Program-made: the position numbers and the translations under genes
Notes under the pieces: generated by a model
What the model was told of the DNA's origin: nothing
The model's input: only the letters and a program-made list of their open reading frames with translations
Database searches by the model: none
Assembly (NCBI GenBank): GCA_022839625.1
Contig: JALHJL010000027.1
Span: forward strand, 1-64,000
Direction: 5' to 3'
Source of the DNA: Phycisphaerales bacterium
GTDB taxonomy: Bacteria > Planctomycetota > Phycisphaerae > UBA1845 > Fen-1342
Length of the DNA: 64,000 bases
Part shown: in pieces, positions 1-7,716 of the stretch
Position numbering within the stretch: position 1 is the first letter of the stretch
Layout: every line of letters begins with the position of its first letter

Positions 1-459
1 GACCCCGGCCGGAAGTTCGCCGTCGGCGACAAGGTCATCCAGACCGTCAACAACTACACCCTCGGCGTCATGAACGGCACGCAGGGCCGCGTGCTGGCGC
101 ACGATCCGGGCGCCGAGGGCGGCTACTGGATCGCGTTCGACGGCGTGGGCGAGCGGCGCATTCACGGGGAGGACGTGCACCGCGTGCAGCTCGCTTATGC
201 ACTGACCGCGCACAAGGCGCAGGGCAGCGAATTCCCCTGCGCCGTCGTGCTGTGTCACCGCGCGCACTTCTTCGCCGACCGCAACTGGCTGTACACCGCG
301 GTGACGCGCGCCGCCCAGTACTGCGTGCTGCTGGGCGACCGCTGGGGGCTGCGCAACGCGGCGCGAAAGAACCACGTCATCAGCCGCCGGACCTTCCTGG
401 ACCGTTGGGCCCGATCAGAGGTGAGCGCGATCACCGCGGAGGTGGCCTGTGCCGGATGA
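1..459 (+). CDS. RecD-like helicase, C-terminal part (5' end outside window)
   Basis: The reading frame is open from base 1, so the gene starts upstream of the window. The visible 152 residues match the last helicase domain of RecD2/TraA-type SF1B DNA helicases. They show a small beta-barrel-like stretch (VGDKVIQTVNNY, GTQGRV), the UvrD/RecD motif V (ALTAHKAQGSEF) and motif VI (WLYTAVTRA). The family unwinds DNA 5'-3' using ATP. The downstream primase gene overlaps its stop by 11 bases, so the two are probably co-translated as a phage replication module. The N-terminal half and Walker A are not visible. Confidence 0.82.
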   Translation, partial: DPGRKFAVGDKVIQTVNNYTLGVMNGTQGRVLAHDPGAEGGYWIAFDGVGERRIHGEDVHRVQLAYALTAHKAQGSEFPCAVVLCHRAHFFADRNWLYTAVTRAAQYCVLLGDRWGLRNAARKNHVISRRTFLDRWARSEVSAITAEVACAG

Positions 460-3400
460 TCCGCGCACGTTCGACGCGCAGCGGCTGGTGGCGGCCGTGC
501 CGGCCTGTTTGCGGCAGCGCGCGCAGTGGGTGGCATGGACCTACGTGCTGCGCGACGGGCAGAAGACCAAGTGCCCGGTGAGTCCGACGCGGGGTGGGAA
601 GGCCTCGTCCATCAACCCGGCGACTTGGGGCACGTTTGAGCAAGCGCTGGCGGCCTGCCAGAACGGCACGGACCTAGTCGGCGTGGGCTTCGTGTTCACG
701 CCCGACGATCCCTATGCCGGCGTGGATCTGGACGACTGCATCGATAGCGGCGGGCAGATCAAGCCGTGGGCGCTGGCGTTCCTGACGCAACTCGACAGCT
801 ACAGCGAGCTCAGCCCGTCCGGCACGGGCGTGAAGGTGTTCGTCCAGGCGCGGAAGGCCGGCTCGAAGTGCCGCAAGCCCTACGCCGACGGCCAGGTCGA
901 GATGTACGACCGCGGGCGGTTTTTCACGGTCACGGGGGCGCGGCTGCCGGAGTACGCGGCGGACGTCCTGCCGCGGCAGGCGGCGTTCGATGCAGTCTAT
1001 GCAGCAGTGATCGGCGCGGAGCCAGCGCCCGCTGCGGTAGGCCCCGTTTGCGCGCCCCCTCCGCCGCCAAGCATGCCCACGGTAGTGATCGACGACGACG
1101 AGATCCAGCGCCTCGCCGGCAAGAGCCGCAAATCCGGCGCGAAATTCCAGGCCCTGTGGGCCGGCCGCTGGAATGACCACTTCAACTCGCGCAGCGAGGC
1201 GGATTCTTCGGTCGCATTCACGCTCGCGTTCTACACCAAGGACGCCGCACAGATTGACCGCCTCTTTCGCCGCTCGGGCCTGATGCGCGACAAATGGGAC
1301 GAACAGCACGGTGAACAGACCTACGGCCAGATGACCATCGCGAAGGCGCTGGCGACCGTCACGGGGCAGTACCAGCCGCGCAGATCGTCCAAGAACGGGG
1401 CCGCGCCGGCATCGCGGTCGCCCCCGACAACCTCGGCCTCCTCCGGCCGGCCACAGATCCAGGGCAACGAGCGCCAGCTACGTGACATCCGCAGCGACGC
1501 GCTCTCCGCGCTGCACGCCGCCAATCGACCGCCACGACTGTTCCAGCGTGCGGGCGGGATTGCACGGATTGCGTTCGTGCAGCAGGAGCACGCCACGATC
1601 CTGCCGCGCGTTCAGCAGCTCGACCCCGACGCTCTACGCGGTGAGCTGACGAATGTCGCGGACTGGTTCACGCTCAAGCACGGCAAGCAGGGTGATTACG
1701 TCACCTCCGACCTGCCGCCGCTGTCGATCGCCCGTGACATCTTGTCGCAGCCCAAACTGGACCTGCCGCCGCTGTACGGCGTGGTGACCTGCCCGACCTT
1801 TGCGGCCGACGGCAGCCTGGTGGTCGCGGACGGGTACCACGCGACCAGTGGCTTGTGGCACCATCGCACGCTCACCGACCTGGCGCCGGTCCCTGAGGCA
1901 CCGGACGAAGCAGCCGTTGCGGCGGCGCGCAGCGCGTTGCTCGACATCTTGGCTGATTTTCCCTTCATCGATGCTGCCAGCCGCGCCAACGCGGTGGCGC
2001 TGCTGCTGCTGCCGTTCGTCCGGCCGCTCATTGCGGGGCCAACGCCCCTGCACGCCGTGGACGCTCCTTCCCCGGCCACGGGCAAGGACCTGCTCGTAAA
2101 GTCGGCGCTGCTGCCCGCCCTCGGCCAAGAAGTCGGCGCGACCACCGCGGCGAAGGACCCCGACGAGTGGCGCAAGAAGATCACGTCAGCACTGCTCGCC
2201 GACAGCCCCGCGATCCTATGGGGCAACGTCGTCCAGCGCCTGGATAGCGAGCATCTGGCGGCGGTGCTGACCGACACGATTTGGCGCGATCGCCAGCTCG
2301 GCCACACGCGGGAGCTGCTGCTGCCCAACCGGGCCGTGTGGACGACGACGGGCAACAACCTCGCGTTCAGCCGCGAACTGGCCCGGCGCGTGGTGTGGAT
2401 TCGGCTGGACGCCCGCATGGAGACACCGGAATCCCGCAGCGGCTTTCGACATCCCAATTTGCCCGCATACGTGCGCGGGCAGCGCACGGAGCTTGTGCAT
2501 GCGGCCCTGACGCTGGTCCGCGCGTGGCTGGCGGCGGGGCGTCCGGCCGGCGGGCAAACGATGGGCTCCTTCGAGAACTACGTCGCCGTCATGGGCGGCA
2601 TTCTCGGCGTGGCCGGCGTCCCTGGCTTCCTGGCCAACGCCGACGAGCTCCGCCGGCGCTCGGACGTCGAAACCGCCGATTGGCGCGCCTTCGTGCTCGC
2701 CTGGTGGCAGCGCTGGGGCGAGGCGCGCGTCGGCGTCAGTGATCTCGCCACACTGCTTTGGGAAGACGGCGGCAAGCGCACCGACCTGCTCACGACGCAG
2801 GTGTCGGCGCCCACGGAGCGCGGCGCGCTGACGCAATTGGGCATGCGCGTGTCGCGCAAACGCGATTGTGTCATCGCTGGCTACCGCATCACGGCGGCCG
2901 ACCCCGACAAAAGTGGTCGGCAGCAGTACTGCCTAATTAGGACCGACGGCATACCTTTTCCCGAAACGGCATACCTTTCGCATACCTTGACTTCTGAGGT
3001 ATGCCAACCGAAGTCGAATGCTGATGAAGAGTTACAGCAATCGGCAGACCTTGGCATACCTTTTCCCGACCCCCCGCACATGTGTACAGGCGCGTGCGCG
3101 CGCCACGCGCACGCGCATTCTGATTGCACGGGGGTACCGGGAAAAAGGTATGCCGAGGTATGCCAAACGGCGCAACCTCAGACGGACACACAAGATAAGC
3201 CGGCAGACCTTCCGGCATACCTTGGGCATACCTTGCCCGTTGAGCCAAAAAGGTATGCCGACAACGTGGCCGGGCAGAATGGCGTCGCGTGGTACGCGGG
3301 CAACGGCGACAGCCAGCCCAAGGCGGTGCTCGAGCTGGCACGCCGCCGTGACGGGTGGACGCCCAAGGACTGGTACAACCGGTTGCTGCAACTCGCCGGG

Positions 3401-3490
3401 CGCTGCGCGGACCTGAATCCCGAGCGAGCAGCCGAACTGCGCAGCGCCGCAGCGCTCATGACGTCCGGGGAGGGCCGCCATGCACCATGA
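449..3490 (+). CDS. NrS-1-type primase-polymerase fused to an AAA-like ATPase region
   Basis: A 1013-residue phage replication protein. The start is GTG 449, overlapping the previous stop. Residues about 25-180 resemble the archaeo-eukaryotic-type primase-polymerase of phage NrS-1: GVDLDDCID (91-99) carries the acidic metal-binding pair and SPSGTGVKVF (122-131) follows as in that family. Residues about 220-305 match the helical-bundle domain after it (ADSSVAFTLAFYTKD, RLFRRSGLM). A second half, about 500-680, looks like an ATPase/helicase module but has PATGKDLL in place of a normal Walker A, plus a TTTGN sensor-like strand and an RELARRVVWIRLD arginine-rich strand. Residues about 833-937 are low complexity because the DNA carries the repeat cluster at 2948-3259. 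A paralogous N-terminus occurs in the gene at 48105-50528. Function is by family resemblance. Confidence 0.8.
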   Translation: MPDDPRTFDAQRLVAAVPACLRQRAQWVAWTYVLRDGQKTKCPVSPTRGGKASSINPATWGTFEQALAACQNGTDLVGVGFVFTPDDPYAGVDLDDCIDSGGQIKPWALAFLTQLDSYSELSPSGTGVKVFVQARKAGSKCRKPYADGQVEMYDRGRFFTVTGARLPEYAADVLPRQAAFDAVYAAVIGAEPAPAAVGPVCAPPPPPSMPTVVIDDDEIQRLAGKSRKSGAKFQALWAGRWNDHFNSRSEADSSVAFTLAFYTKDAAQIDRLFRRSGLMRDKWDEQHGEQTYGQMTIAKALATVTGQYQPRRSSKNGAAPASRSPPTTSASSGRPQIQGNERQLRDIRSDALSALHAANRPPRLFQRAGGIARIAFVQQEHATILPRVQQLDPDALRGELTNVADWFTLKHGKQGDYVTSDLPPLSIARDILSQPKLDLPPLYGVVTCPTFAADGSLVVADGYHATSGLWHHRTLTDLAPVPEAPDEAAVAAARSALLDILADFPFIDAASRANAVALLLLPFVRPLIAGPTPLHAVDAPSPATGKDLLVKSALLPALGQEVGATTAAKDPDEWRKKITSALLADSPAILWGNVVQRLDSEHLAAVLTDTIWRDRQLGHTRELLLPNRAVWTTTGNNLAFSRELARRVVWIRLDARMETPESRSGFRHPNLPAYVRGQRTELVHAALTLVRAWLAAGRPAGGQTMGSFENYVAVMGGILGVAGVPGFLANADELRRRSDVETADWRAFVLAWWQRWGEARVGVSDLATLLWEDGGKRTDLLTTQVSAPTERGALTQLGMRVSRKRDCVIAGYRITAADPDKSGRQQYCLIRTDGIPFPETAYLSHTLTSEVCQPKSNADEELQQSADLGIPFPDPPHMCTGACARHAHAHSDCTGVPGKRYAEVCQTAQPQTDTQDKPADLPAYLGHTLPVEPKRYADNVAGQNGVAWYAGNGDSQPKAVLELARRRDGWTPKDWYNRLLQLAGRCADLNPERAAELRSAAALMTSGEGRHAP
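2948..3259. repeat. Cluster of ten GGCATACCTT elements, both orientations
   Basis: Within the 3' third of the primase gene the 10-mer GGCATACCTT recurs. Forward copies begin at 2948, 2968, 2979 (first base changed), 3053, 3214 and 3225. Reverse-complement copies end at 3005, 3154, 3164 and 3259. Three copies extend to GGCATACCTTTTCCCG or its complement (2948, 3053, and reverse 3137-3154). The interval between 3070 and 3130 is a GCGC/purine-pyrimidine alternating tract. Repeated binding sites inside a replication gene are typical of iteron-like origins or a regulator's operators. The origin role is inference. Confidence 0.8.
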
Positions 3491-3534
3491 ACGCGGTGCG
3501 GCGCTCGTCGCGGCAATGCGAAAGGAGTGGGTCG

Positions 3535-3879
3535 GTGGATATCCGCACGATCGAACCTGCGCCATTGGCGCTGCAGGCGTACCGCCTTCTGGTGGCTGGG
3601 GACGACCTCGCGGCGGTCCGCAGGGCTCTCAGCACCACATGTTCGGTCCAACGGCTGCGCTGCCTCCTCCTCGACGGCGCACGAAGCGAGGAGTTCGTGA
3701 AGGCGGTCGTGGCCGACACGCCGGTCGAACTCGCCTCGGCCGTGCAGCGACTGCTCGCATCATGGCCTGCGGCCGATGCGGACGAGCACGTCCAATTCCG
3801 GCGTCTGCGCCGCGCGCTTGTCGCCGTCGACCAGCTACGCAGCTGCTTTGCTGCCGCGCTGACGGCCGGGAATGCGTGA
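3535..3879 (+). CDS. Hypothetical phage protein, 114 aa
   Basis: Not recognised. GTG 3535 is chosen because AAAGGAG lies 8 bases upstream; an ATG at 3487 in the same frame has no such site. The product is mostly helical in character, Ala/Leu/Arg-rich (AVQRLLASWPAADADEH), with no signal peptide or membrane segment. It follows the primase by 44 bases and its stop overlaps the next candidate start (GTGA), so it belongs to the rightward early operon. Confidence 0.5.
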   Translation: MDIRTIEPAPLALQAYRLLVAGDDLAAVRRALSTTCSVQRLRCLLLDGARSEEFVKAVVADTPVELASAVQRLLASWPAADADEHVQFRRLRRALVAVDQLRSCFAAALTAGNA

Positions 3880-4217
3880 GCGGCGCGCGCGAGCTCACGC
3901 TGCGCGAAATCACGCTGCGTCCGCGGCGAGAGCGGTTCCTCCCCCGCATCGGCGGCCGGATGGGTCCGCGGAACGAGGCGCGAGGGTTCTCTGAGTTTGT
4001 TTCGACGCTTTGGGCGGCCGACGGGCGCCAACGGGGCCGCCGTGGGCGACGCGGTACGGCCCGGTCGTCCGTTCCTACCACCCCGCTCGCCCGCGACGCC
4101 CCGGGGCCAAACGAGGCCGCGTGGGGGCCAACCGGGCGGCGCGGCGCGACTTGGTCCGGGGTCTTTCATGCGTTTCGCGCGTGGCTCCGGCAACCCGATT
4201 CGCGACGGCGTATGTAA
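3876..4217 (+). CDS. Hypothetical basic protein, 113 aa, translationally coupled
   Basis: Begins with GTG overlapping the upstream stop (GTGA at 3876-3879). The product is very Arg/Gly-rich, starting SGARELTLREITLRPRRERF and ending in a Trp/Arg segment (WSGVFHAFRAWLRQPDSRRRM). No family is recognised. Coupling to the preceding gene and lack of any competing frame are the only support; the skewed composition could also reflect chance openness in GC-rich DNA. Confidence 0.35.
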   Translation: MSGARELTLREITLRPRRERFLPRIGGRMGPRNEARGFSEFVSTLWAADGRQRGRRGRRGTARSSVPTTPLARDAPGPNEAAWGPTGRRGATWSGVFHAFRAWLRQPDSRRRM

Positions 4218-4248
4218 ACGTCTAGTGAGTCATGCCATGTGCCAAGAC

Positions 4249-4345
4249 GTGGTTAGCCGGGCGACGGTCAGGCGGGGCATGGCGGGGCAGGCCTTGGTGA
4301 GGCTGGCCTAGGTGCGGCGCGGCCCGGCGCTTCAACAGAACGGAG
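4249..4345. repeat. Spacer 1 of degenerate pentanucleotide repeats
   Basis: The non-coding gap before the gene at 4354 is built of 5-nt units of the form nnGGn (for example GGTCA, GGCGG, GGCAT, GGCGG, GGCAG). From about 4264 to 4326 a GG or near-GG falls on nearly every fifth base with the phase kept for over ten units. Two more spacers (5043-5300 and 6715-6836) have the same architecture. Confidence 0.65.
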
Positions 4346-4353
4346 ATTCCGGC

Positions 4354-5016
4354 ATGGATGCGAACAACGGATCGTGGAAGAACAACGGTGGCGGCGCGAG
4401 CGCGATCGGGCCGGAGGTAACAAACGGCGGCGCGACCGCCATCGCGACGGAGCAGCCCTACGTGGCGTCTGTCACGGTGCGCGGCACGGCGGATCTGCTG
4501 CTCCACCGCTGGAACTGTGAAGCCGTCGATGCGAAGTCGCGCGCCGCCAAGGGCAGCACTGCCAAGAAGAGCGACGACCTCGAGAGTTATGTCTATCGCG
4601 ACGACGACGGACACCTGGCCGTCCCCGGTGAATACCTGCGCCAGTCGATCATCGCGGCCGCGAAGTTCAAGCAGGACCCGCGGTCGCCGCGCAAGAGCGC
4701 TGTCGATCTGTTCAAAGCCGGCATCGTGAGCGTCACCCCGCTCGCCAAGCTCGGGCCGCAGGCGCTGACCAACTGGCACTACGAGGATCGCCGGCGCGTG
4801 GTCGTGCAGCGCGCCGCGGTGACGCGCGTCCGCCCGGCGATCAAGCAGGGCTGGGAAGTCGGGGTCGACCTGATGGTGCTGCTGCCGGAGTACATCACGC
4901 CCGAGCTGCTCGCGGACACGCTCGGCGCCGCGGGGCGGCTCGTCGGGCTGGCGGATTTCCGGCCGACGTACGGGCGTTTCGTGCTCACGCGTTTCGATGT
5001 CGCCGGAGCGGAATGA
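4354..5016 (+). CDS. Conserved-looking phage protein of unknown function, 220 aa
   Basis: Start ATG 4354 follows ACGGAG at a good distance; an upstream in-frame ATG at 4312 would read into the repeat spacer. After a Gly/Asn-rich disordered N-terminus (about 35 residues) comes a compact alpha/beta domain: a beta-strand (ASVTVRGTADLLLHRW), VPGEYLRQSIIAAAKFKQDPRS, and a C-terminal TYGRFVLTRFDV strand. No catalytic motif is seen and no family is named. It sits between two pentanucleotide-repeat spacers and upstream of the ParB-methyltransferase gene. Confidence 0.65.
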   Translation: MDANNGSWKNNGGGASAIGPEVTNGGATAIATEQPYVASVTVRGTADLLLHRWNCEAVDAKSRAAKGSTAKKSDDLESYVYRDDDGHLAVPGEYLRQSIIAAAKFKQDPRSPRKSAVDLFKAGIVSVTPLAKLGPQALTNWHYEDRRRVVVQRAAVTRVRPAIKQGWEVGVDLMVLLPEYITPELLADTLGAAGRLVGLADFRPTYGRFVLTRFDVAGAE

Positions 5017-5042
5017 TCTAAGCCGAGCCGCGCTGCGCCAAG

Positions 5043-5300
5043 GCGCGCTCTGGCGGGGCATGGCGGGACGCGGTCGGGCTTGGATTGGTTGGCAAGGGTA
5101 TGGCACGGCAAGCTCCGGTGAGGGTGAGGTGCGGCGCGGCTGGTTACGACCAGGCGCTGCGAGGCGTGCTGAGCGGCGGCGCGGTGCGCTGAGGTCAGGT
5201 TTGGCTGGCATTGGCTAGGTTTGGCTCCGGTCGGGCACGGCGTGGTGAGCATTGGATTGCCGGGCCCTGGCGAGTCCAGGTGAGGTGCGGCTGCTTTCGA
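5043..5300. repeat. Spacer 2 of degenerate pentanucleotide repeats
   Basis: About 260 bases without a credible gene. GG dinucleotides recur at five-base steps (TGGCG, GGGCA, TGGCG, CGGTC, GGGCT, TGGAT, TGGTT and so on), keeping phase through at least the first 90 bases with occasional one-base slips. The final bases supply the ribosome binding site (AGGGAGG, 5302-5308) of the next gene. Confidence 0.65.
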
Positions 5301-5314
5301 CAGGGAGGTCGAAG

Positions 5315-6703
5315 ATGCAGATTGAGATGGTCCCGATCGAGTCGGTTCGCGAGTACGAGCGAAACCCACGGACAATCTCCGAGGAAGCGGTCGCCGCGGT
5401 TGCAAGCTCGATCGCACAGTTTGGCTTCAGAGTCCCGTTGGTTGTCGACACCGCAAACGTCATCATCGCCGGGCACACGCGACACCGCGCTGCGCGAAAG
5501 CTGGGGCTCACTACGGTCCCGGTGATCCGCGCGGACGACCTCACGCCGGAGCAGGTGAAGGCGTTTCGACTCGCCGACAATCAGGTTGCCACGCTGTCGA
5601 AATGGGACTACGAGCTGCTCCCGCTCGAAATCTCAGAGCTCAAGGCCGCGGGGTTTGATCTGTCGCTGCTGGCGTTCGATGGCGATGAACTCGCCCAGTT
5701 GCTCGACGCGGCGAGCGGTGTGAAAGCCGGGTTAACCGATCCAGACTCGATTCCGCAGCCGCCCGACGAGGCGATCACGCAGCCGGGTGACCTGTGGATT
5801 CTCGGCGATCACCGCCTGCTCTGCGGCGACAGCGGATCGCCCGCCGATGTCGATCGGCTGCTCGACGGCCAGCCCGTCCATCTCGTGAACACCGATCCGC
5901 CCTACAACGTCAAGGTCGAGCCGCGCAGCAACAATGCGATCGCGGCCGGTCTGTCGTCATTCGCGGGCACGCAGAAAGGCGTGAAGGCGCTGGACGCGCA
6001 GGGCCTGCACCACAGCGGCTTCGACGTGGCGCGCGGCAAGACCGGGATCAAGCACCATCAGAAGCTCGACCTGGAGCGCCACCCGGAAAAGGCGAAGGCG
6101 ACGCATCGGAAGATGCGCGCCAAGGACCGGCCACTGGCGAACGACTTCGTCAGCGATGAGGCCTTCGACGAGATGCTCGCGGCCTGGTTCGGCAATATCG
6201 CCCGCGTGCTGCTGCCGGGCCGCGGGTTCTACATCTGGGGTGGATACGCCAACTGCGGCAATTACCCGCCGGTGCTGAAGGCCTGCGGGCTCTATTTCTC
6301 GCAGGCGATCATCTGGGTGAAAGAGCATCCGGTCCTCACGCGCAAGGACTTCATGGGCAACCACGAGTGGTGCTTCTACGGGTGGCGCGAGGGCGCAGCC
6401 CACGTCTTCCTCGGTCCGAACAACGCCGTCGATGTTTGGCCGATTAAGAAAATCAACCCGCAATCGATGATCCATCTCACGGAAAAGCCGACGGCCCTTG
6501 CACAGCGTTCCATCCAGTATTCAAGCCGGCCTGGCGAGAACGTGCTCGACCTCTTTGGCGGCAGCGGCTCGACGCTGATCGCCGCGGAACAGACAGGGCG
6601 GCGCGCGTTCTTGTTGGAGTTGGACCCACCTTACTGCGACGTGATCTTGCAGCGATGGGAGCAGTTCACCGGCAGGAAGGCCGCCCGTGCAGCAGCAAAC
6701 TGA
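5315..6703 (+). CDS. ParB-like domain fused to DNA methyltransferase
   Basis: 462 residues; ATG 5315 is preceded by AGGGAGG. Residues 1-110 are a ParB/Srx-type domain (ERNPRTISEEAVAAVASSI, IIAGHTRHRAARKLG). Residues about 150-455 are an amino-methyltransferase of the N4-cytosine/N6-adenine type, with DPPY at about 193-196 for catalysis and FGGSGSTLIAAE near 413 for S-adenosylmethionine binding. This DPPY-before-FxGxG order is the beta class. Fusions of this kind are common in phages and probably protect phage DNA or mark it for packaging or regulation. There is no cognate nuclease nearby, so it acts as an orphan methylase. Its sequence specificity cannot be read here. Confidence 0.88.
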   Translation: MQIEMVPIESVREYERNPRTISEEAVAAVASSIAQFGFRVPLVVDTANVIIAGHTRHRAARKLGLTTVPVIRADDLTPEQVKAFRLADNQVATLSKWDYELLPLEISELKAAGFDLSLLAFDGDELAQLLDAASGVKAGLTDPDSIPQPPDEAITQPGDLWILGDHRLLCGDSGSPADVDRLLDGQPVHLVNTDPPYNVKVEPRSNNAIAAGLSSFAGTQKGVKALDAQGLHHSGFDVARGKTGIKHHQKLDLERHPEKAKATHRKMRAKDRPLANDFVSDEAFDEMLAAWFGNIARVLLPGRGFYIWGGYANCGNYPPVLKACGLYFSQAIIWVKEHPVLTRKDFMGNHEWCFYGWREGAAHVFLGPNNAVDVWPIKKINPQSMIHLTEKPTALAQRSIQYSSRPGENVLDLFGGSGSTLIAAEQTGRRAFLLELDPPYCDVILQRWEQFTGRKAARAAAN

Positions 6704-6714
6704 GTCGTCACCAG

Positions 6715-6836
6715 GCTTGGCACGGCGAGCCAAGCTCCGGCGTGGTGCGGTCTGGCGCGGTGTGATCGGGCGCGGCACGGCATGGTTAGCCGCGGTGCGG
6801 CATGCGTTGGTCGGCCGAGGCATGGTAAGCCGGAGG
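6715..6836. repeat. Spacer 3 of degenerate pentanucleotide repeats
   Basis: From the first AGGCT the GG step is 5 bases for about 15 consecutive units, with only AGC/GA replacements in a few (GGCTT, GGCAC, GGCGA, GGCGT, GGTGC, GGTCT, GGCGC and so on). It separates the rightward methyltransferase gene from the convergent toxin gene, ending just before the latter's stop. Confidence 0.65.
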
Positions 6837-6858
6837 AGTGAGTTTGATCAGCAGCGCG

Positions 6859-7242
6859 CTACTCACTGTTCGTGCGGAAGAACTCGGCGATGCGTGCCTT
6901 GTCCGCCCGTCCCTGGGCCACATCCAGGACGAGCTCGACCAGCGCGTCTTCGTCCGCGTCGATCGTCACGCCGTTCATCTCGAGGAACACCAGCGCCGTC
7001 GCCGTTCCCGTGCGCTTGTTGCCGTCGACGAACGGGTGGTTCTGGACGAAGTGGTAGAGGTAGGCAGCGCCCATCTCGTAGAGGTCACGATGCAGGAACT
7101 CGCCGCCGAACGTCGCGCGCGGCATCGCCAAAGCCGATGCCAGCAGGCCGGCGTCGCGGATCGACGCGTCGCCGCCGTAGCGCTCGATCTGGTCGGCGTG
7201 GATGGTGAGCACCTCGGCAAGTTCGAGGAAGTCCGGCTGCAT
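6859..7242 (-). CDS. doc: Doc-type Fic toxin (death on curing)
   Basis: 127 residues, the usual size of Doc. The Fic motif is HPFVDGNKRTG at residues 69-79, with the catalytic His and the phosphate-binding GNKR. Doc proteins phosphorylate elongation factor Tu and stop translation. The gene lies 6 bases after an AbrB/MazE-fold antitoxin gene, making a two-gene addiction module that reads leftward against the phage early genes. In a prophage it would penalise loss of the element. Substrate and activity are inferred from the family. Confidence 0.87.
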   Translation of the reverse strand: MQPDFLELAEVLTIHADQIERYGGDASIRDAGLLASALAMPRATFGGEFLHRDLYEMGAAYLYHFVQNHPFVDGNKRTGTATALVFLEMNGVTIDADEDALVELVLDVAQGRADKARIAEFFRTNSE

Positions 7243-7248
7243 GGCGCG

Positions 7249-7476
7249 CTATTCCGCGAGCTTCTTGAGCGCGCGGCCGTAGCGCCGGTTGGTCTTGGCC
7301 AGCGCCGCATCGAAGCGCGCGCGGCGTTTGGGATCAGCGACGGGCGCGATCGTCAGCATCTTCCCGTCGGTGCTGACCTCGAGCGGCGTCTCGGGCGTGA
7401 TCTTGAGCAGCTCGAGGATGGCGCGATCGATGATCAGCGCGTAGCTGTTTCCGTGTTTCGTGAGCGTCTTCACCAT
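7249..7476 (-). CDS. AbrB/MazE-fold antitoxin
   Basis: 75 residues. The N-terminal swapped-hairpin DNA-binding motif is clear (KTLTKHGNSYALIIDRAILELLKI, then LEVSTDGKMLTIAPV); the basic C-terminal tail would wrap the toxin. It precedes doc in the same direction with a 6-base gap. The ATG has AGGACGACCC ahead of it. A promoter and a perfect 7-bp dyad lie 25-60 bases upstream, consistent with autorepression by antitoxin or complex. Confidence 0.85.
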   Translation of the reverse strand: MVKTLTKHGNSYALIIDRAILELLKITPETPLEVSTDGKMLTIAPVADPKRRARFDAALAKTNRRYGRALKKLAE

Positions 7477-7500
7477 AGGGTCGTCCTCCGAGTATCACCA

Positions 7501-7521
7501 CGTATATCCATTGTATATACG
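7501..7521. promoter_or_regulatory. Operator dyad of the doc module
   Basis: CGTATAT and ATATACG form a perfect 7-bp inverted repeat separated by 7 bases, 25 bases before the antitoxin start. The promoter -10 hexamer lies inside it, so a bound repressor would block transcription. Confidence 0.65.
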
Positions 7522-7538
7522 GCGTCTCTCCGCGTCAA
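7510..7538 (-). promoter_or_regulatory. Sigma-70-like promoter of the antitoxin-doc operon
   Basis: On the minus strand TTGACG (7538-7533) is followed after exactly 17 bases by TACAAT (7515-7510). Both hexamers match 5 of 6 consensus bases. It is the best promoter in the prophage half of the window. Confidence 0.6.
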
Positions 7539-7581
7539 CCCATCCGGTCGCCACAGCGCATGCCGAAGCGCCAGCGTCCCA

Positions 7582-7627
7582 AGAAACGCTCGTTTCTCAG
7601 GCGTCGGGCCAAGGAAGCGTTCGTTTC
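7582..7627. repeat. Two palindromes three helical turns apart
   Basis: AGAAACG-CT-CGTTTCT (7582-7597) is a perfect 7-bp palindrome. A second, imperfect copy GAAGCG-TT-CGTTTC follows at 7614-7627; the centres are 31 bases apart. They lie in the 240-base gap between the HARE-HTH gene and the toxin operon. Confidence 0.5.
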
Positions 7628-7716
7628 GCAGCGGAGGGCGGAGCGGCAAACAGCCGAAGAGACACCCCGGCGTCGTCGGCCGAGGCGTCGGAGGTGGGTT
7701 CGTGCTGTGGCGCGCG

